Positions 23,695-36,066 of a DNA stretch of 64,000 nucleotides are shown here, piece by piece. Location of the stretch: positions 1 through 64,000 of the forward strand of contig JADNYJ010000134.1 in NCBI GenBank assembly GCA_015501075.1, in the 5' to 3' direction. Numbering within the stretch: position 1 is the first letter of the stretch; every line of letters starts with the position of its first letter. The notes beneath the pieces were generated by a model, which saw only the letters and a list, made by a program, of their open reading frames with translations, did no database searches and was not told the origin of the DNA. Made by a program: the position numbers and the translations under genes. This DNA is from Gymnopilus junonius. Taxonomy: Eukaryota; Basidiomycota; Agaricomycetes; Agaricales; Galerinaceae.

Positions 23695-25436
23695 ATGAGA
23701 ACTAAGCGAAGCGATGCTTGGGCGCGTCGCACGCAGCGTCCTACGCCCACCGTTGCTGTGCCGGCATCAGTCTATGCTCGAGCCTTTGTGCACTCGTCTG
23801 GACGTCCACTACGGAAGGGTTTGCTCAAGTATGTGGACCTCGCAGAAGAACGGGATGGATACGTCGGTGGTGGTTTCTTGACCGGCCTTGTACGCAAGGC
23901 CAACAATTCAAGGGAGGTACGCGAACTCGTCGATGAAGGCGCCTGCAGGTTCAACGACACCGTTCCCTGGCAACTCCTTGCCGCTGCCGCCCAAGTCAGT
24001 GCTGGTCCCTCTGTCGATGACCCACAACTCGCCGGTACCCTCCTCGCCCGCATTCCCCCCGAGAACATTCCCCATATCCATGAAGGAGTCTTTCGTGCCG
24101 TCCTCGGGAACGCATCCAAGCACAAAAACAGCCCAGTCGCCATCAACGCCTTCCGTCTCCTCGTCGCCAGAGGCATACCGCTCATTCCTACCGACTACGC
24201 CCGCGTCATCCACAGCGGAATCGACTCCACTTGATGAGGAAACCCGCCTCATGAACCAACTTTTCCAGCAGCCCTGTCCACATGATCTAGATCCCCGCGT
24301 CATCGGTGTATTGCTCAAGGACGTGCAATGCACGCCACGAATTCGACCTGGCAAGAAAAGCATGGCAGTGGGCCGCGCCGCGCCCCACGCAAAGGCCAAT
24401 GATCATGACCTACGTTATGTGACTGCCCAATACCTCCTTCTCTGTGGCCGAACTGGCAACATGGGGTGGCACGACAGGTCTGGGAGGACGCCAAGAACGC
24501 CAGTATCGCCCATCTTCCCATCGTTACCGGCAGCATGCTGTCATACTCGCCGCCCACGGCGCCGACGACGAGGTCCTCACGCTCATCAAGAACATCCCTC
24601 CCTCTTCCTTCAACTCCCACATGTTGACCGCCGCTCTCACCGCCTGTTCTCACTCGGGCAATGTCGACGCCGCCCTCGCCTTGATGGATCAAATCGAGAC
24701 CGACAATCGTCAGCCTGCCATCGCGGATATCCGATCATACACCGCACTCATAGACGCGTACGCACGAAGTGGTGACTTTACATCCGCCCTGGCCATCATC
24801 GAACGTGCCAAGAGCCAAAGCAACATTGGAGAAGACGACGTGATGTGGATGACGGTACTTGGTCCTTGTCGGCATTTCAAGAATTTACCTGTCGCGCAGA
24901 TGGCATTCGACGTGGTGAAGAGGCTTGGTTCACCCGAGCAGCTCGCGTCGGCCTACGTCCTGATGTCGGATGTGCACAAGGCCTGTGGAGATGTGTCTGC
25001 CGCATCCCGCATGCAACAAGAGCGTCTGGAGAAAGGGCTTGCAAGGAGCGGGGAGCTGTGACACTGTCGATGGGCGATGGCAAGACACATGTTTTTCATG
25101 TCAGGGAATCCCGCCGGAGTTGTCCCATGCCTCGGCGCCATCCACCGGAAGCTTGAGGAATGGAGCCTTTGGCTGGCGGCGTGTGGTGTCACTGATGAGT
25201 CTATCCAATGCCAACATAGCGAGAAACTTGCGTTGGCGTATGCAATCACGCAAGGCATGAGCCATGTTGTACTACGGAAGAACCTGCGGATATGTGGGGC
25301 TTGTCATGAGGCGTCCAAACAAATTACGGTCCTGGAATCCATCTCGATCCACCATTGGGATAGGTCGAGAGTACATATTATGCAGGATGGGAAGTGCTCT
25401 TGTAATGGCGATATTGAATGTGTGCGTGTGTTGTAG
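23695..25436 (+). CDS. PPR protein with E/E+ region and DYW-type cytidine deaminase domain (frameshifted as sequenced)
   Basis: PPR proteins bind organelle RNA; in land plants the C-terminal DYW domain is the C-to-U editing deaminase. The N-terminus (MRTKRSDAWARRTQRP) is Arg-rich and free of acidic residues, like a mitochondrial presequence. PPR-like helices include HMLTAALTACSHSGNVDAAL and SYTALIDAYARSGDFTSAL. An E-like segment follows (YVLMSDVHKACGDVSAASRM), then GDGKTHVF. The DYW part holds HSEKLALAYAI (25215) and KNLRICGACHEASKQI (25281), giving the HxE...CxxC zinc site of cytidine deaminases, then DRSRVH and DGKCSCNGD in place of plant RFHHF and CSCxDYW. The frame changes five times, near 24228, 24465, 24546, 25051 and 25094. 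Each can be explained by a one-base length change in a C, G or T run. No intron is needed. It may thus be an intact 580-residue gene with assembly errors or a recent pseudogene. Confidence 0.8.
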
Positions 25437-26055
25437 ACTGGGCAGTTGCTCTGGCAGACTTACGGGTTAAATTTATAGTGCCGTCTATCGTACAATCGAG
25501 TTGACGAATGGGTGGAAGTGTAGAATCATCAGCAACCAGTTATACTTCAGTATGTTCCTTTTCTACTCACTTGCGCAATATAAAATTTCGATAATAATCA
25601 TTACCTTCACTACAGATGTTCTTGACGGTGCGATGGTCGTATTAGCTATGTATGCACACCATGAATTTTGTCAACGCGGGCTTTAGTAAGTCAAGGTCTT
25701 AGGGAGAAAAGGAAGTGCTCAAGAAACGCTAGCAAGTTACAAGAGGGATGAGAAATGCTCCAGTGCCATCGTTTTCGAGACTGTACTGCGCGGTGCGGGA
25801 GACAGACTGATTAAACGAGCGTGTGTGTAAAGGACTTACGGTGTACAGTAAATGGATGTGAATGACCAAGTAAAAACTTTATGAGACAGCAGAGCGAAAG
25901 AGAGGAGAAACCGCAATGATGAAATGGGGAATAATATGACAACCGGGTAAATGAGAGATGAGAAACCTGACGCGAACGACATAGCGAAAAAAGAAACTGG
26001 AAACACAGAGAAAAAAGTCTACCGAGAACGAACCAACAAAACGAAAAAGACAGAA
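25437..26055. other. Intergenic between convergent genes
   Basis: 3' flanks of the DYW-PPR gene and the BTB/CAP-Gly gene; no other feature seen. Confidence 0.4.
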
Positions 26056-29000
26056 TCACAAATCCGACCCAACAGCATCAACAACATATAGCACCTGCTG
26101 TGGCCTCACAAACAATCCACGAGTCTCCGTCCCGCTCATATCGGAAACAGCAGGGCTCACACTGCGCATCCTTTTCATCCTCTCCGAGGAAATACTCAGC
26201 TGATCCCCCTCTCTCTTCAGCAGGCCCTTGCCCATCCCATACGCGCCATACGCCGACCCATACGCACCCCCAGCGCCCATGGTGAAACTATAACTCCCAC
26301 CATCCAACCTCCTCCTCCTCGACGGCCTATCCATCCTGCCCCCTTCCTCGCCATACTCCCACTCGGACCCGCCCACACCTCCATTGATCTCGAAATACCG
26401 GATCCCGCACCAACTTCCATCGTTCCATTGCCTATCGTCCTCCGTTTTCATCTTGCTATCGCCCATCGCGCCATCCCCCCACGAATCAGCCACAGGTAAT
26501 GGAACTTCAACTCCGACCCAGGACCCAGTCTCGCCAACGACTTCGCCGATGTACCTTGCGTAGGCCTTGAACCGTTTGCGCTTGGATGAAATAATGCATG
26601 GGATACCAATTTCAAGTGTGGCGCCACGGGGTGTATCAGAGGCGAGGAGAGAGTCGATGGAGGAGAGGGGTTGGCTAGGCTGCTTGCTGAGGAGAGGTTG
26701 CTGCTGTTGCGGGAGTTGGTTGGATGTAGAAATCGAGGCGAGAGAGGTGGCAGTGGTGGAAGAGGCGGGGAGGAGGGTGTTGGAGAGGGTGCTACTGCCA
26801 GTGATGCTGCTGCCGGTGGTGCCAATGATGAAGAAGACTTGGCCTCCTTGACACTTCCCAACCGAAGCGTATCGCCCGACCCACGTCTTCTCCCAGTGAG
26901 TGTTGCAATGCTCGAAACGGACGCCGCACTGTCTGTCTTCCTGTGCTCGTTTACACCTTTACTTCCGCTTCCAGAGCTCCCACCCGAGACAGGGCGGATA
27001 GGAGGCCTAATCGTAAATGTACTGGAGGTATTGGCGAGCGGTTCCTCGGCCGAGACGTCGTGGACGATGGATTTCGGTCTTCCTTGCGATGTCGGAGGCA
27101 CAAGGGTGGGTGAAGCGTCAGGGTGAACATCAGGGACGACGTTCTCCTTATCGTCCGCGTCGTTCGGCACAACCTGCTCATCCTTGGGCACGACCTTTTC
27201 ATCAAGCTTCTCCTCCCCGTCCTTCATCACGACATCTCCATCTCCAACCTTATCCTTACTCGGCAACGCAGGAGGAACGCTCAAACTCGGGCTGGGTGGA
27301 ACACTGACATTGGCTCTGCTCTTCATGGGGGCGGTGGGCTTGGCGACAACAGAAAGCGACTTCCTCGACGCCAACGATTCCGTCGACTTTTTCCTGTCCA
27401 TCACACCCGGCTTCCTAACCGGGCCCGCTGAAACAGAGGCCGAGCCAGCCGATTTCGAGGTCTGAAGTCGAGGCGACTTGGCGGTTGCGCTCGCCGGGCT
27501 GAGCTTACCAGGGTCGACCACAGGCCCAGTAGGCGCAGACGGCACCCTCTTGACAGGTGTAGCCTTGCCTTTCACCCCAGTAGCAGGCGACTTGACGCTC
27601 CTCACGCTGCCGGTGGTACTAGCCACACTGCTGACGCTCGTGCTTGATATCTTCCGACTCCGCTCATTCACAGGCGAATTACCCGTAGGGCGCCCAGCCG
27701 CAGCACCACTCGCAGTCTTCACGCTGACCGTACTCGCCGCCGACGTCTTTCTCGACCTCTGATTGACAGGCGTGGACAAACCACTAGAGGCAGTTTTGAA
27801 TGACGTAGTCGTTTCCGTCCTATCCGTCGCACTGGACAGCGTGGAGACGGGTCTATTAGCAGAGGACGAAACTGACAAGTGGATACGCGGGAGGACGGCC
27901 TGGAGGTGCTTGGGGGTCCAGTCCTATTGGTGGAAGTAGTAGTAGTCACCCTCGACCTCGTACTCCCACGTGAGCTGGGCCTAAGAGAGGGGGAAGACGG
28001 AGAAGCGACACTGCTCAAAGTCGACTTTGTCCTGGAGGTCGACGTCGTTGGGGTCTGGGATTTACAGACGACATGGTGCTCCTCGAAGCTGACTTGGAGT
28101 GGGAGTCGAAGTAGAGCGCGATCCAGCCCCACTACGCGTACTGGCGCGGGAGGACACACTGACCAGACTGGCGCGGGTGATGAGGGTCTTCTGGAGCGGG
28201 CCAGGGGTGTGGTACACCGAACTGGCATCGCTAGCCTTGGTCTGCCGCGCTTCTTCCTCGCCCACACTCCTGTCATCGCCCACGTCCGACTTATCCTCCT
28301 CATCACCATAATCCCCGCCCGCCAATGAATCCTTATCCCCATCACCATCTTCAATAGTCACATCCCTACTCTCCCCATCCCCATAGTCATCCTCCTCCTC
28401 CTGATGCGGCTCAATAATGGATGGCTGTCTGAATGACGACGAGGAAGGCAACAGCTTGGAATCTGGCCTGTCCTTCATCGACCCTGAACCACCAGAGACG
28501 GAACGAGCACGTCCAGCGCGGACGTCAGCCGCGAGCTGCTTAGCAGGGGACAACCCTCCGTTATTGCCATTCCCATGCGAATGCCCAGTTCCATGGACAT
28601 GATGCCCCGGATGTCGGGCCGTCGACACCGTTCTCTCACTCTCGCGACTCATCACAGAGCTAGCAAGACTATGCACGCTCCTCGCCGCACTCCCTCCTGT
28701 GGTCCTAGCAGACCTAGCAGGCGTCGCCCCGCCAATACTCCTACTCAACACGCTCACGCGCATGCTGCTCCCCGCATCGCTCTCTGCATCAATTTTGGAA
28801 GTATGAGGGTGGTTGGAAATCGGCCTCAGTAGTGGATTGTGGGAGGATGCAGAGGCAGAGTTGGGTTGACGTGGTCTATTGGAAGGTGAAGATGATGAGG
28901 GCGACCCAGAGCCGCGGTTAGGAGGGTGTATAGGCGGGCTGAGCAGGTCTTCGATAGGAACTTCAATATCTATGTGAGGAATCATGGTTAGAACACGAAA

Positions 29001-31046
29001 ATTTTAATAGAGTACGGGAAAAAAAACTGACGATCACTAATCTCCTTCAATGCCCATCCTTCGAGAGGATCAAACCCTTTTTCTTGACGAATTACTAGCC
29101 AACGTTTACCGATCCACTTGAGGAGCTCCAGCCGCGTCTGCTCGACCTGCACACGCACATGCGAAGTCGCAGCCAGCAGCGTCGCAGTCGGCTCAGTAGG
29201 ATGCGGACGGAGCAGAATAGAAGAAACAAGTGTCTGAGAATAATAAGCAGTCAGAACACGAAAACAGTTTCAAGTAAAAAAAAACAAACAAACCTGATAA
29301 ACAACCGGGCATACGCCTCCTTAACGCCCTCAACACGGCAGCCATCACCCACTCGACCCTCTCCCCATCCTCAAACCTGACCCCATCACTCTTCATAATC
29401 TCCATCCACTCCTCCTCACCCTCCTCCTCCGCCGACCCGAAACACTTCTCACACTCTTTCACCAACACCTCCTCCATCCCCTTCCTCGCTTGAAGAATCA
29501 TCTCGCGCACCCCATCCGCCCATGCATCAATCGTCGTCTGCAATTTCCCTAGGGCATGTTCCGCAGCAAACAACAAAGGGAACACATTCATCGGCGTCGT
29601 GCGCTTGCTCACGCCCTTCAATATCCCCTCACGCAACTTGGGCGAAAGGGACGCAAACTCCTGGGTACACCACCCTTCACCAAACATCCCCACCAACGCC
29701 CTCCTCGCGCCCCGCTCTAGCAGGAGATTTCTCACATCTTCCTCCAAGGAAAACTCCAAAACCCTCGGCGCCCTTCTCGCGCACTGGCGACATCTACACC
29801 CCCCCGTACCCCATTTCCCCCCAGTTAAGGACTCATACTCTGAAAATGTGATGAAGGCATGGAAGAGACCATGCATCATCTCCTGCACGATCCGCGCCTG
29901 GATCTCGTCATGCAGCGTTGGGATATCAAGGTACAACGCCGCTTTGAGGATGGCGAATGCGGTCGAAAGGTCGTACGTCCTATGCGAAAAAATGAGGGTA
30001 CCGGTATACAAAAACCCAGGGTAAAATGCAACGAGGCAGGGGTAAACGGTGGAGACGGCAGCGTAATTGTCGGAGGCTCATTCACAGCCTCACCACCCGC
30101 CAAAAGCGCCTTTGTCGTCGTAGGCCAAGTCAGCTGATCCGAAAAATAACTCGACCGCGAAACAAGTATAAACCTATGGGAAGAAAAAATCGCCGTGGTG
30201 CTTTCATGGCTCCCGCCACCGAAATTCCCGCTCAGCGAGATCCTCACGTCCGAATATAACCTCGAGCGCCACATGAACACGAGGTCCTTGCGGAGCTTAT
30301 CAATACGCAGCATATCAGGATCATCGTCTCCCTCTGCCCCGCTCAGGGTATGTTCTCTCGCTTCATCAAAGAGGAACTCAAAGGCCTCGCCAAAGCCTTT
30401 GCCCGTGTACAGAAATTCAAGTTCGTTGGAGAAGACGGTGGGGTTCATGGAGGTCGTCAGGCGGAGGAGCGTGGAGGAAGTGGTGGGTACGACAGAAGAA
30501 GATGTAGGAGCGGGTAAGGTATTTGAAGGTGACGAGGAGCGCAAGTTGGGGGACGGGGTACGCGCGAAGGCCGTCATGGACGTTTCCAGGCCCAGGGATA
30601 AAGCTGACTCGCCTGGGTAAGGCGAGGAAGGTAACGGCGATGTCGCGCCGTTGGGACGTAAAGCAAAATAGCGATTCTGGAAACTAGGCGGGGCTCTAGC
30701 ATATACAATCGCTGAAGATCATAGTTAAATCAGCAACGGATTCAAAACAGCAGAACCAAAAAAAAAAAAAATACTCGTTACCTTTATGTCCCCACACATG
30801 CTCCAGCACCTGAACATCCTCCTCTTCCTCACTCACAAACTCCCAAATGACATCCGGAAATCGATCCTTGGCGTGATGGAACAAGAGTTCAAGGTCGTTC
30901 TGCCAGACTCCGTTGACCTCTTGGTCGCTTCTTGCAATCCAGGCGGTGGGAGTGGCGTTGTTGAAGAAGTGGAAAGCACCACGCTGACAGGGTGCGACAT
31001 TGCGTGTGGTTACAAAGAAAGGGTTCAGACCGGACAGGGTATATGA
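26056..31046 (-). CDS. BTB/POZ domain protein with C-terminal CAP-Gly domain (several frameshifts; 5' end uncertain)
   Basis: Predicted protein-interaction factor joining a BTB domain to a tubulin/EB-binding CAP-Gly domain. First visible exon (to about 30786) has NNATPTAWIARSDQEVNGVW. The next (from about 30710) contains VFSNELEFLYTGKGFGEA and the BTB start, WRSRLYSDVRISL with SHRFILVSRSSYFSDQL, continuing as LYTGTLIF and YDLSTAFAILKAALYLDIP. Helical BACK-like sequence and a Cys cluster (GGCRCRQCARRAP) follow. Exons near 29200-28985 lead into a Ser/Thr-rich linker of some 800 residues, then the CAP-Gly part: RYIGEVVGETGSWVGVE and NDGSWCGIRYFE (26400-26560). The stop is at 26056-26058. Frame breaks occur at the A run 30010-30014, near 28070, near 27880 and around 26700-26830. 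The true start is upstream of 30990 but I cannot fix it; 31327 is possible. Confidence 0.75.
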
Positions 31047-34000
31047 AAGGACGGAAGGAAGGAAGGGAATCTGTTTGCAGTTGACTGAACGCCCTTACTC
31101 AACAAACACGAGGCGCGGCACGATGGGTTAGGGTTCCACAGCAACTCCGTTCCTCTTCCTCTTCCGGCGCCGGCTCGGCATAATATGTGTGTGATTGGGA
31201 ATATGAAAGCGTAATGGATTGGGAAGGTGAGTACGTCTACGAGTGTGAGGTCAGGAAAGGGGTGGGGAGGGCTGTGTTTGTCTACGTTTAAACTCAAGTG
31301 GTAGGAGTGACGGTGATTATGGCGCAAATGAGGTCATTCACATTCATATTCGGAGCGAGCTTAAGGAAGCAGCTACTGCAGCAAAAATATTAGCAATAGA
31401 ACGGGTTTGAGAGAAAGTAGAAGCCGGTGCATAGGAGAAACAGGCGCGGACAGTAAAGCAGGTAGCAAAACGTTTCGATCAGCTCAATGTCGATGAAAAA
31501 GAAAAGAAAATGACATACTTACTTCTGTGAAAGTCAATCCCAATACTTGAAGAGCGGAAGCAACAAGGATTCGACTGAAACTGTGACTGTGTCATCCTGG
31601 AACTGTTGACCACAATTATCCTTCTACAGCTTTATCCTCCCTCATTTTGTCTTGATCGCATTCGTAGGCAGTGCGGAAATCGACGAATATAAAGTTGCAT
31701 CAATGTGTTCTGAGTAATGACAGTTCGGGTGTCGAAGGCAGCAATATCCTCAAGTCCTGCTCCCGAGTTCCAACACCTTTGACTTCCGTAGGTCGGGCGG
31801 TAGCAGAGCCATTGTAATCTTTTTGATTCTGCAACAGGTGCCGGAAATCTAGATGGAAGGTCGGAAGGCTCTTCTTGTGCTAGCTGATCCTCCTCCGTGA
31901 AAATGACCGGCTCGACTTTCAGACTTTACGCGCAGCATCATTATGACCTGGTACGACAACCCAGCGCAAGGCAATTTTCTAGGTTCTTACCTAGATAATA
32001 GTACGTCGATATGAACTGAGCTAATTTTAAAGAGATAAGATATAGCAATACGCACCCTTTCTCCTTAACAATCTGCTGGCTAAATTCATGGTGCTAATAT
32101 GCCGGCCCGTCAATTGAAGTGGAAAGACTGTCCAGTTACCAGTACTACTACTAGAGTGAGTGCTGAATCAAATACCTTGCGCCGAAAGTCGCTATTAGTA
32201 TCACGTGTATAAGTAGTTGGTGACGCAATCGAGCGACGAATCATAACCCCCTTCAAAAGAGTAGAGTCTAAAGCACAAGAGCCTTCCAACATCGTGAAGA
32301 CTCTTGAAAGAGTCGAACGGTCCTCCATTCGAATCCAGATACCCTTGCGCATTCTATGTACGTCTGATTGAAGTTGACGATCAGTAATTCTTACGCATGT
32401 TTTTGTTCTCTTTTCCGCTGGACTGACATACATCCTTCCAAGTCCCGGACATCCACAGGGGTCTTATCTTAAGGATAGTTTGAAACATTTACTTACTCTA
32501 CACCTCCTGGAAAAATCCGATCTTTAAAAAAATAGTCGGTACGTCTCATTGTTTGTAATTCACACAACGTCGCCTTTCTTACTCAAATGCCAGCTCAGAG
32601 CACATCAATCATGGCTGTCTACAGTTATAGCTACGGCATGATCAAAAGCGTTTGATAAAATGCTACAAGAAAAATGTGACCATGCTAGAAGTACCCTTGT
32701 AAGTTTTACTTTCCGAAACAAATATTAATCGTTTAATCGCTACTTTTCTTCGACCTTGGCGTTCCACGAAGATGCTAGCCACTTCGGACTCTCTTTAGAT
32801 GGGTCTGCGCCTTTTTCTCTGGCTGCTCTCCACAATTTCGCCAATGTTCTTAATTCTCGGACATTGGATGTTCACCTCAAGTTCACCTAGTAACAGAAAG
32901 CAACTTGTGCATCTATCATTTCTGTTCTGGGGGTTGATTCACTTTAAGCAATCGTAACGAACAGCAGCCCCAGTTATCTGCATACTGTTTTCGGGAAGAA
33001 AGTGAAGTCGCACATACCTTTACTTTCCTTCGACGGTTTCTGAAACTCCTATAATCTGATGGCCTTCACCGTATTTGCGGGACCTCGAATCGAAACTCAG
33101 GTGCATAATATCTTACATCCAGCTTTCCAACAAACAGTGAGTGCAAATTCTTTGAGCTTTAGCCAATTCGACTGAAAGATTTCATCCAGACTCTTTCAAA
33201 CATCCTACTAAGAATATCACGACTTTGAGCGGGAAGTTCATAGCGGCGGCGGCGTTAGTGCATATTGATTATTCGGGTATGTGTCCACGTAACATATGTC
33301 TCTTCAGCTTTGCGATTTACACGGAGGTGAAATAGCTTTCTCCAGCAGACAAAGATTGATTTATCCGCACAACATTTTCTGGTATTTTATGTTACTGACC
33401 ATACATTACTAATTGGACTTTAGCTAGACCTCATCGGTGGTAACTGAAGGGATGCTATTACTCACACCATGCACTGCTTCGACATTTTCGGACCTCTGAT
33501 TTTATCAGATATAAAATTCTCTTTGGGGATTCGAGAAACCGTATTCTTTCTTTTACCGTGATCCCCGAGCATGACAGTCTTCCATACTAACTCATTGTCT
33601 AATTCAGCGTAAGTATTTCACAGCATGTGTATTCTTCTTCCGATTCGATGGTTGCCCAATATGAACACGAAATATACGCTTAATAGGATGAATTCAAGTC
33701 GAACGGCATTTACTAAGATGAACAGTGAGGGCGCAAGGTGCACATCAATCGAGAAGACCGTCAGGGCTACATCAAGTGAGGAAGTGAAACAACTTTTAAG
33801 TATCTTATAAAAAGTCGCGAACGGCCAAGTTAATGAAGAGTAATGATACAGATGGCCATACCCCGAGCTTATCTTCCCAGAGGAGTGGGTGAGATGAACG
33901 TGCGCCGTTCAACCAATCAATCCATCCATGTCGAGTTCAAAATACGATAAGAATTGTTCCTCAGAGACGTAAATTGGGGCTTGATGTCGCTATCGACTAG

Positions 34001-34867
34001 CTTCCTTACGTCTGCATTGGCTAGTCCGTAGTTAGTTACCTGTTATCCTATAAGTCCACCCTCGAGTCCAGTTTTTTTCAGTGGTTGCGGTAGGCTATGA
34101 CGTTCTAAATACCTTTCGAATAACTCCCAAGTCAGTGACAACAGAATTTGAAGACCAATCAAGCTCCCTTCTTTCAGATCGAAGTTTGAAACTCTGATAT
34201 TCACCATAGAACCAATACCACACAGCTTTAGATGATTACTATCAGAATTCCTCCGTTCTAAACCAATCATCAGACGAAACCTTCGACAAATCGCTATTGA
34301 AATCACGAACTATGATTGATGAGGGAGCACAAACGGCAATAACGCCTTCACCGACTAACCCGGTATCCGTCGGCGCCTCCAATTCAGCGCTCGATGTGGT
34401 ACCCCAATGATCACCTGCAGCCGCCTGGAAGACCGAAAAATCGGAACGCTCCCACAAATCTGTGTAGCTTACACATAGGACACAATCGCAGATTGAATCG
34501 CACCAGTATTGGTATGCTTCCGTCAGTGGAAAGCACGTAAATGTACTCTCCAATGGTCAGGTTGGAAAAGACGTGTAAAGAGAAGACAAATTCTTGAGGT
34601 ACTCCCCATGCATCCAGTCGCTGCCGAGTTGTGTTGGCCCCACGAGGCGACGGTGACACAGAGTACATAGGTTTTCAGGGATTGTTAAACCATTATCTAG
34701 ATATTAAAGCGAGACTGGAATCAGGGCAGTGTTCTCCTCTCTTTCTTGAAACCATTCAAGGGCAGATGTCACATCATAAAAATAAACGGATTGATATATG
34801 AGAAAGTATTGCAATATATGAGCTACATTCGGCGCAGTGACTGCCGTCTTTGCAGGTCGTGGTATTG
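31047..34867. other. Gene-poor stretch, nothing recognised
   Basis: About 3.8 kb with only short open frames. Those at 32110-32433 and 34242-34668 (minus) are the longest protein-like ones; neither has a motif I know or a convincing splice context. AT content is higher than in the flanking genes. Confidence 0.4.
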
Positions 34868-35015
34868 CAATACATCAACCCAGGCGACGTATAGGAATGT
34901 ATTGGAGGCCTCCAATGTATTGTGATTTATTAAAATTCAGCGCCAATATGTGGCAATGTATTGGAATGTACTGGTTAGCGTCGACGTATTCAAATGTATT
35001 GCCTGGGTTGATGTA
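34868..35015. repeat. Inverted-repeat element with AATGTATTG units
   Basis: TACATCAACCCAGGC at 34871-34885 is repeated inverted as GCCTGGGTTGATGTA at 35001-35015. Between and just beyond them AATGTATTG occurs five times (near 34896, 34912, 34954, 34992 and 35020), twice inside the longer direct repeat GACGTATnnnAATGTATTG. A TTGGAGGCCTCCAA palindrome sits at about 34902. Looks like a small non-autonomous element or a protein-binding cluster. Confidence 0.65.
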
Positions 35016-35431
35016 CAGAAATGTATTGGAGTACTTGTTTTGTAGAAGGCAAGCAATGCCATGCATAGCCGCCCAACAGACAGACCTGAATTCCTTGCTA
35101 ATGTGGCCATTAATGCTTTAAAACAGTATTATTACAATAGTCTAATCAGTGCAATTTCTACACAGTACAGTCGAGCAAGTCTAAGTATCTAGTCGTTACA
35201 AGGAGGACGAAAGAAAAGCAATACAGGAACAATGAAAAGCGCGGACATGAAGCAAATGGAACAAGGGAAACAAAGGCGGTGAAAACGGAAAGAAAGAAAA
35301 AACAGACCTGGAGAAATAGAACGAAAGAAATGTCAGTATCATATGAAGGGTATGCCGAGCCGTGACGTTGGGACGAAAGATTTAAAAGGCGAATACAGAA
35401 CAAAAGAAAATGAATGAGAAAAGACTCAGAC
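35016..35431. other. Intergenic, nothing recognised
   Basis: 3' flank of the coiled-coil gene; A-rich runs but no gene. Confidence 0.35.
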
Positions 35432-36066
35432 TTAAGCAGCAGTACGGCCCTTCTTCGACGCTGTGTTTCGGACCTTCTTCGTTGGTTGAGTGTTCAAATC
35501 TTCGAGTTCGGAGTCGCTGACATCCTCGACAGCCTTAGCAAAATTTCAGCAAACTTTGGTCAGCGGTACAACGTTGGTAATTAACACGTACCCGTTTCGA
35601 CGATGATCGAGTGTTGCGGCCGGACGCCTGAGTCGAGGGCTCCAGCGCCTTCTGCTTACTATCCTTCTCCTGCTTATCGTTCTTCGTCTTCGCTTCGTGA
35701 ACTTTGGGCGGTGGCGGCGCGTGCTTCTTCTTTGACTTGGGTTCCAATCTCGACTCAACTTCCTACAAAGCGCGTTAGAGAAATCAAACTCGGGTTTCCA
35801 AGGAGGAATCTTACCTTGTTCCGGTTCTCCTTCTCTGCGCATCGCTTCTCTCTTTCCAACTTCTTCAACGCTTCCTTTTCCCGCTGTCGACTTTCCTGTT
35901 GCCAGAGTGCCCGTTCTCTCTGAATTTGACTCAATATCTCCTCGCTCTGGACATCAAACTGCTTCGACAATCGCGTATATTGCTCCTCGACGTCCTCCTC
36001 CTCAGAATCGTCTTCGCTGACTAAAAATGTCTTCAGCGTCGTCACAGGAGCCCTGAAGAACGCACC
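35432..36066 (-). CDS. Small basic, coiled-coil, probably nuclear protein (5' end unresolved)
   Basis: Family not recognised. Exons 35815-36045(+), 35592-35762 and 35432-35533 join in phase across introns of 52 and 58 bases (donors GTAAGA and GTACGT). The protein begins in an acidic stretch (VSEDDSEEEDVEEQ), runs into a charged coiled coil (ILSQIQRERALWQQESRQRE and KKLEREKRCAEKENRNK), then a Lys/Pro-rich region (KSKKKHAPPPPKVHEAKTKN), an RNTRSSSKR block and a basic C-terminus (KKVRNTASKKGRTAA). No in-frame ATG precedes the first acidic block before a stop, so at least one upstream exon is missing; a TACTAAC branch-point consensus near 36165 supports introns in the 5' region. Composition suggests a chromatin or nucleic-acid partner; that is inference. 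Confidence 0.65.

Noticed and set aside
23772..24399. Minus-strand frames opposite the PPR gene
   Set aside because: GC-rich antisense of real coding sequence; no motif.
23695..25436. Plant DNA contamination as source of the DYW-PPR gene
   Set aside because: The gene is embedded between fungal sequences (SRPK fragment and BTB/CAP-Gly) and its DYW end differs from the land-plant consensus.
26567..28328. Several plus-strand frames of 90-150 codons
   Set aside because: They mirror the Ser/Thr/Pro-rich linker of the BTB/CAP-Gly gene on the other strand and have purely compositional products.
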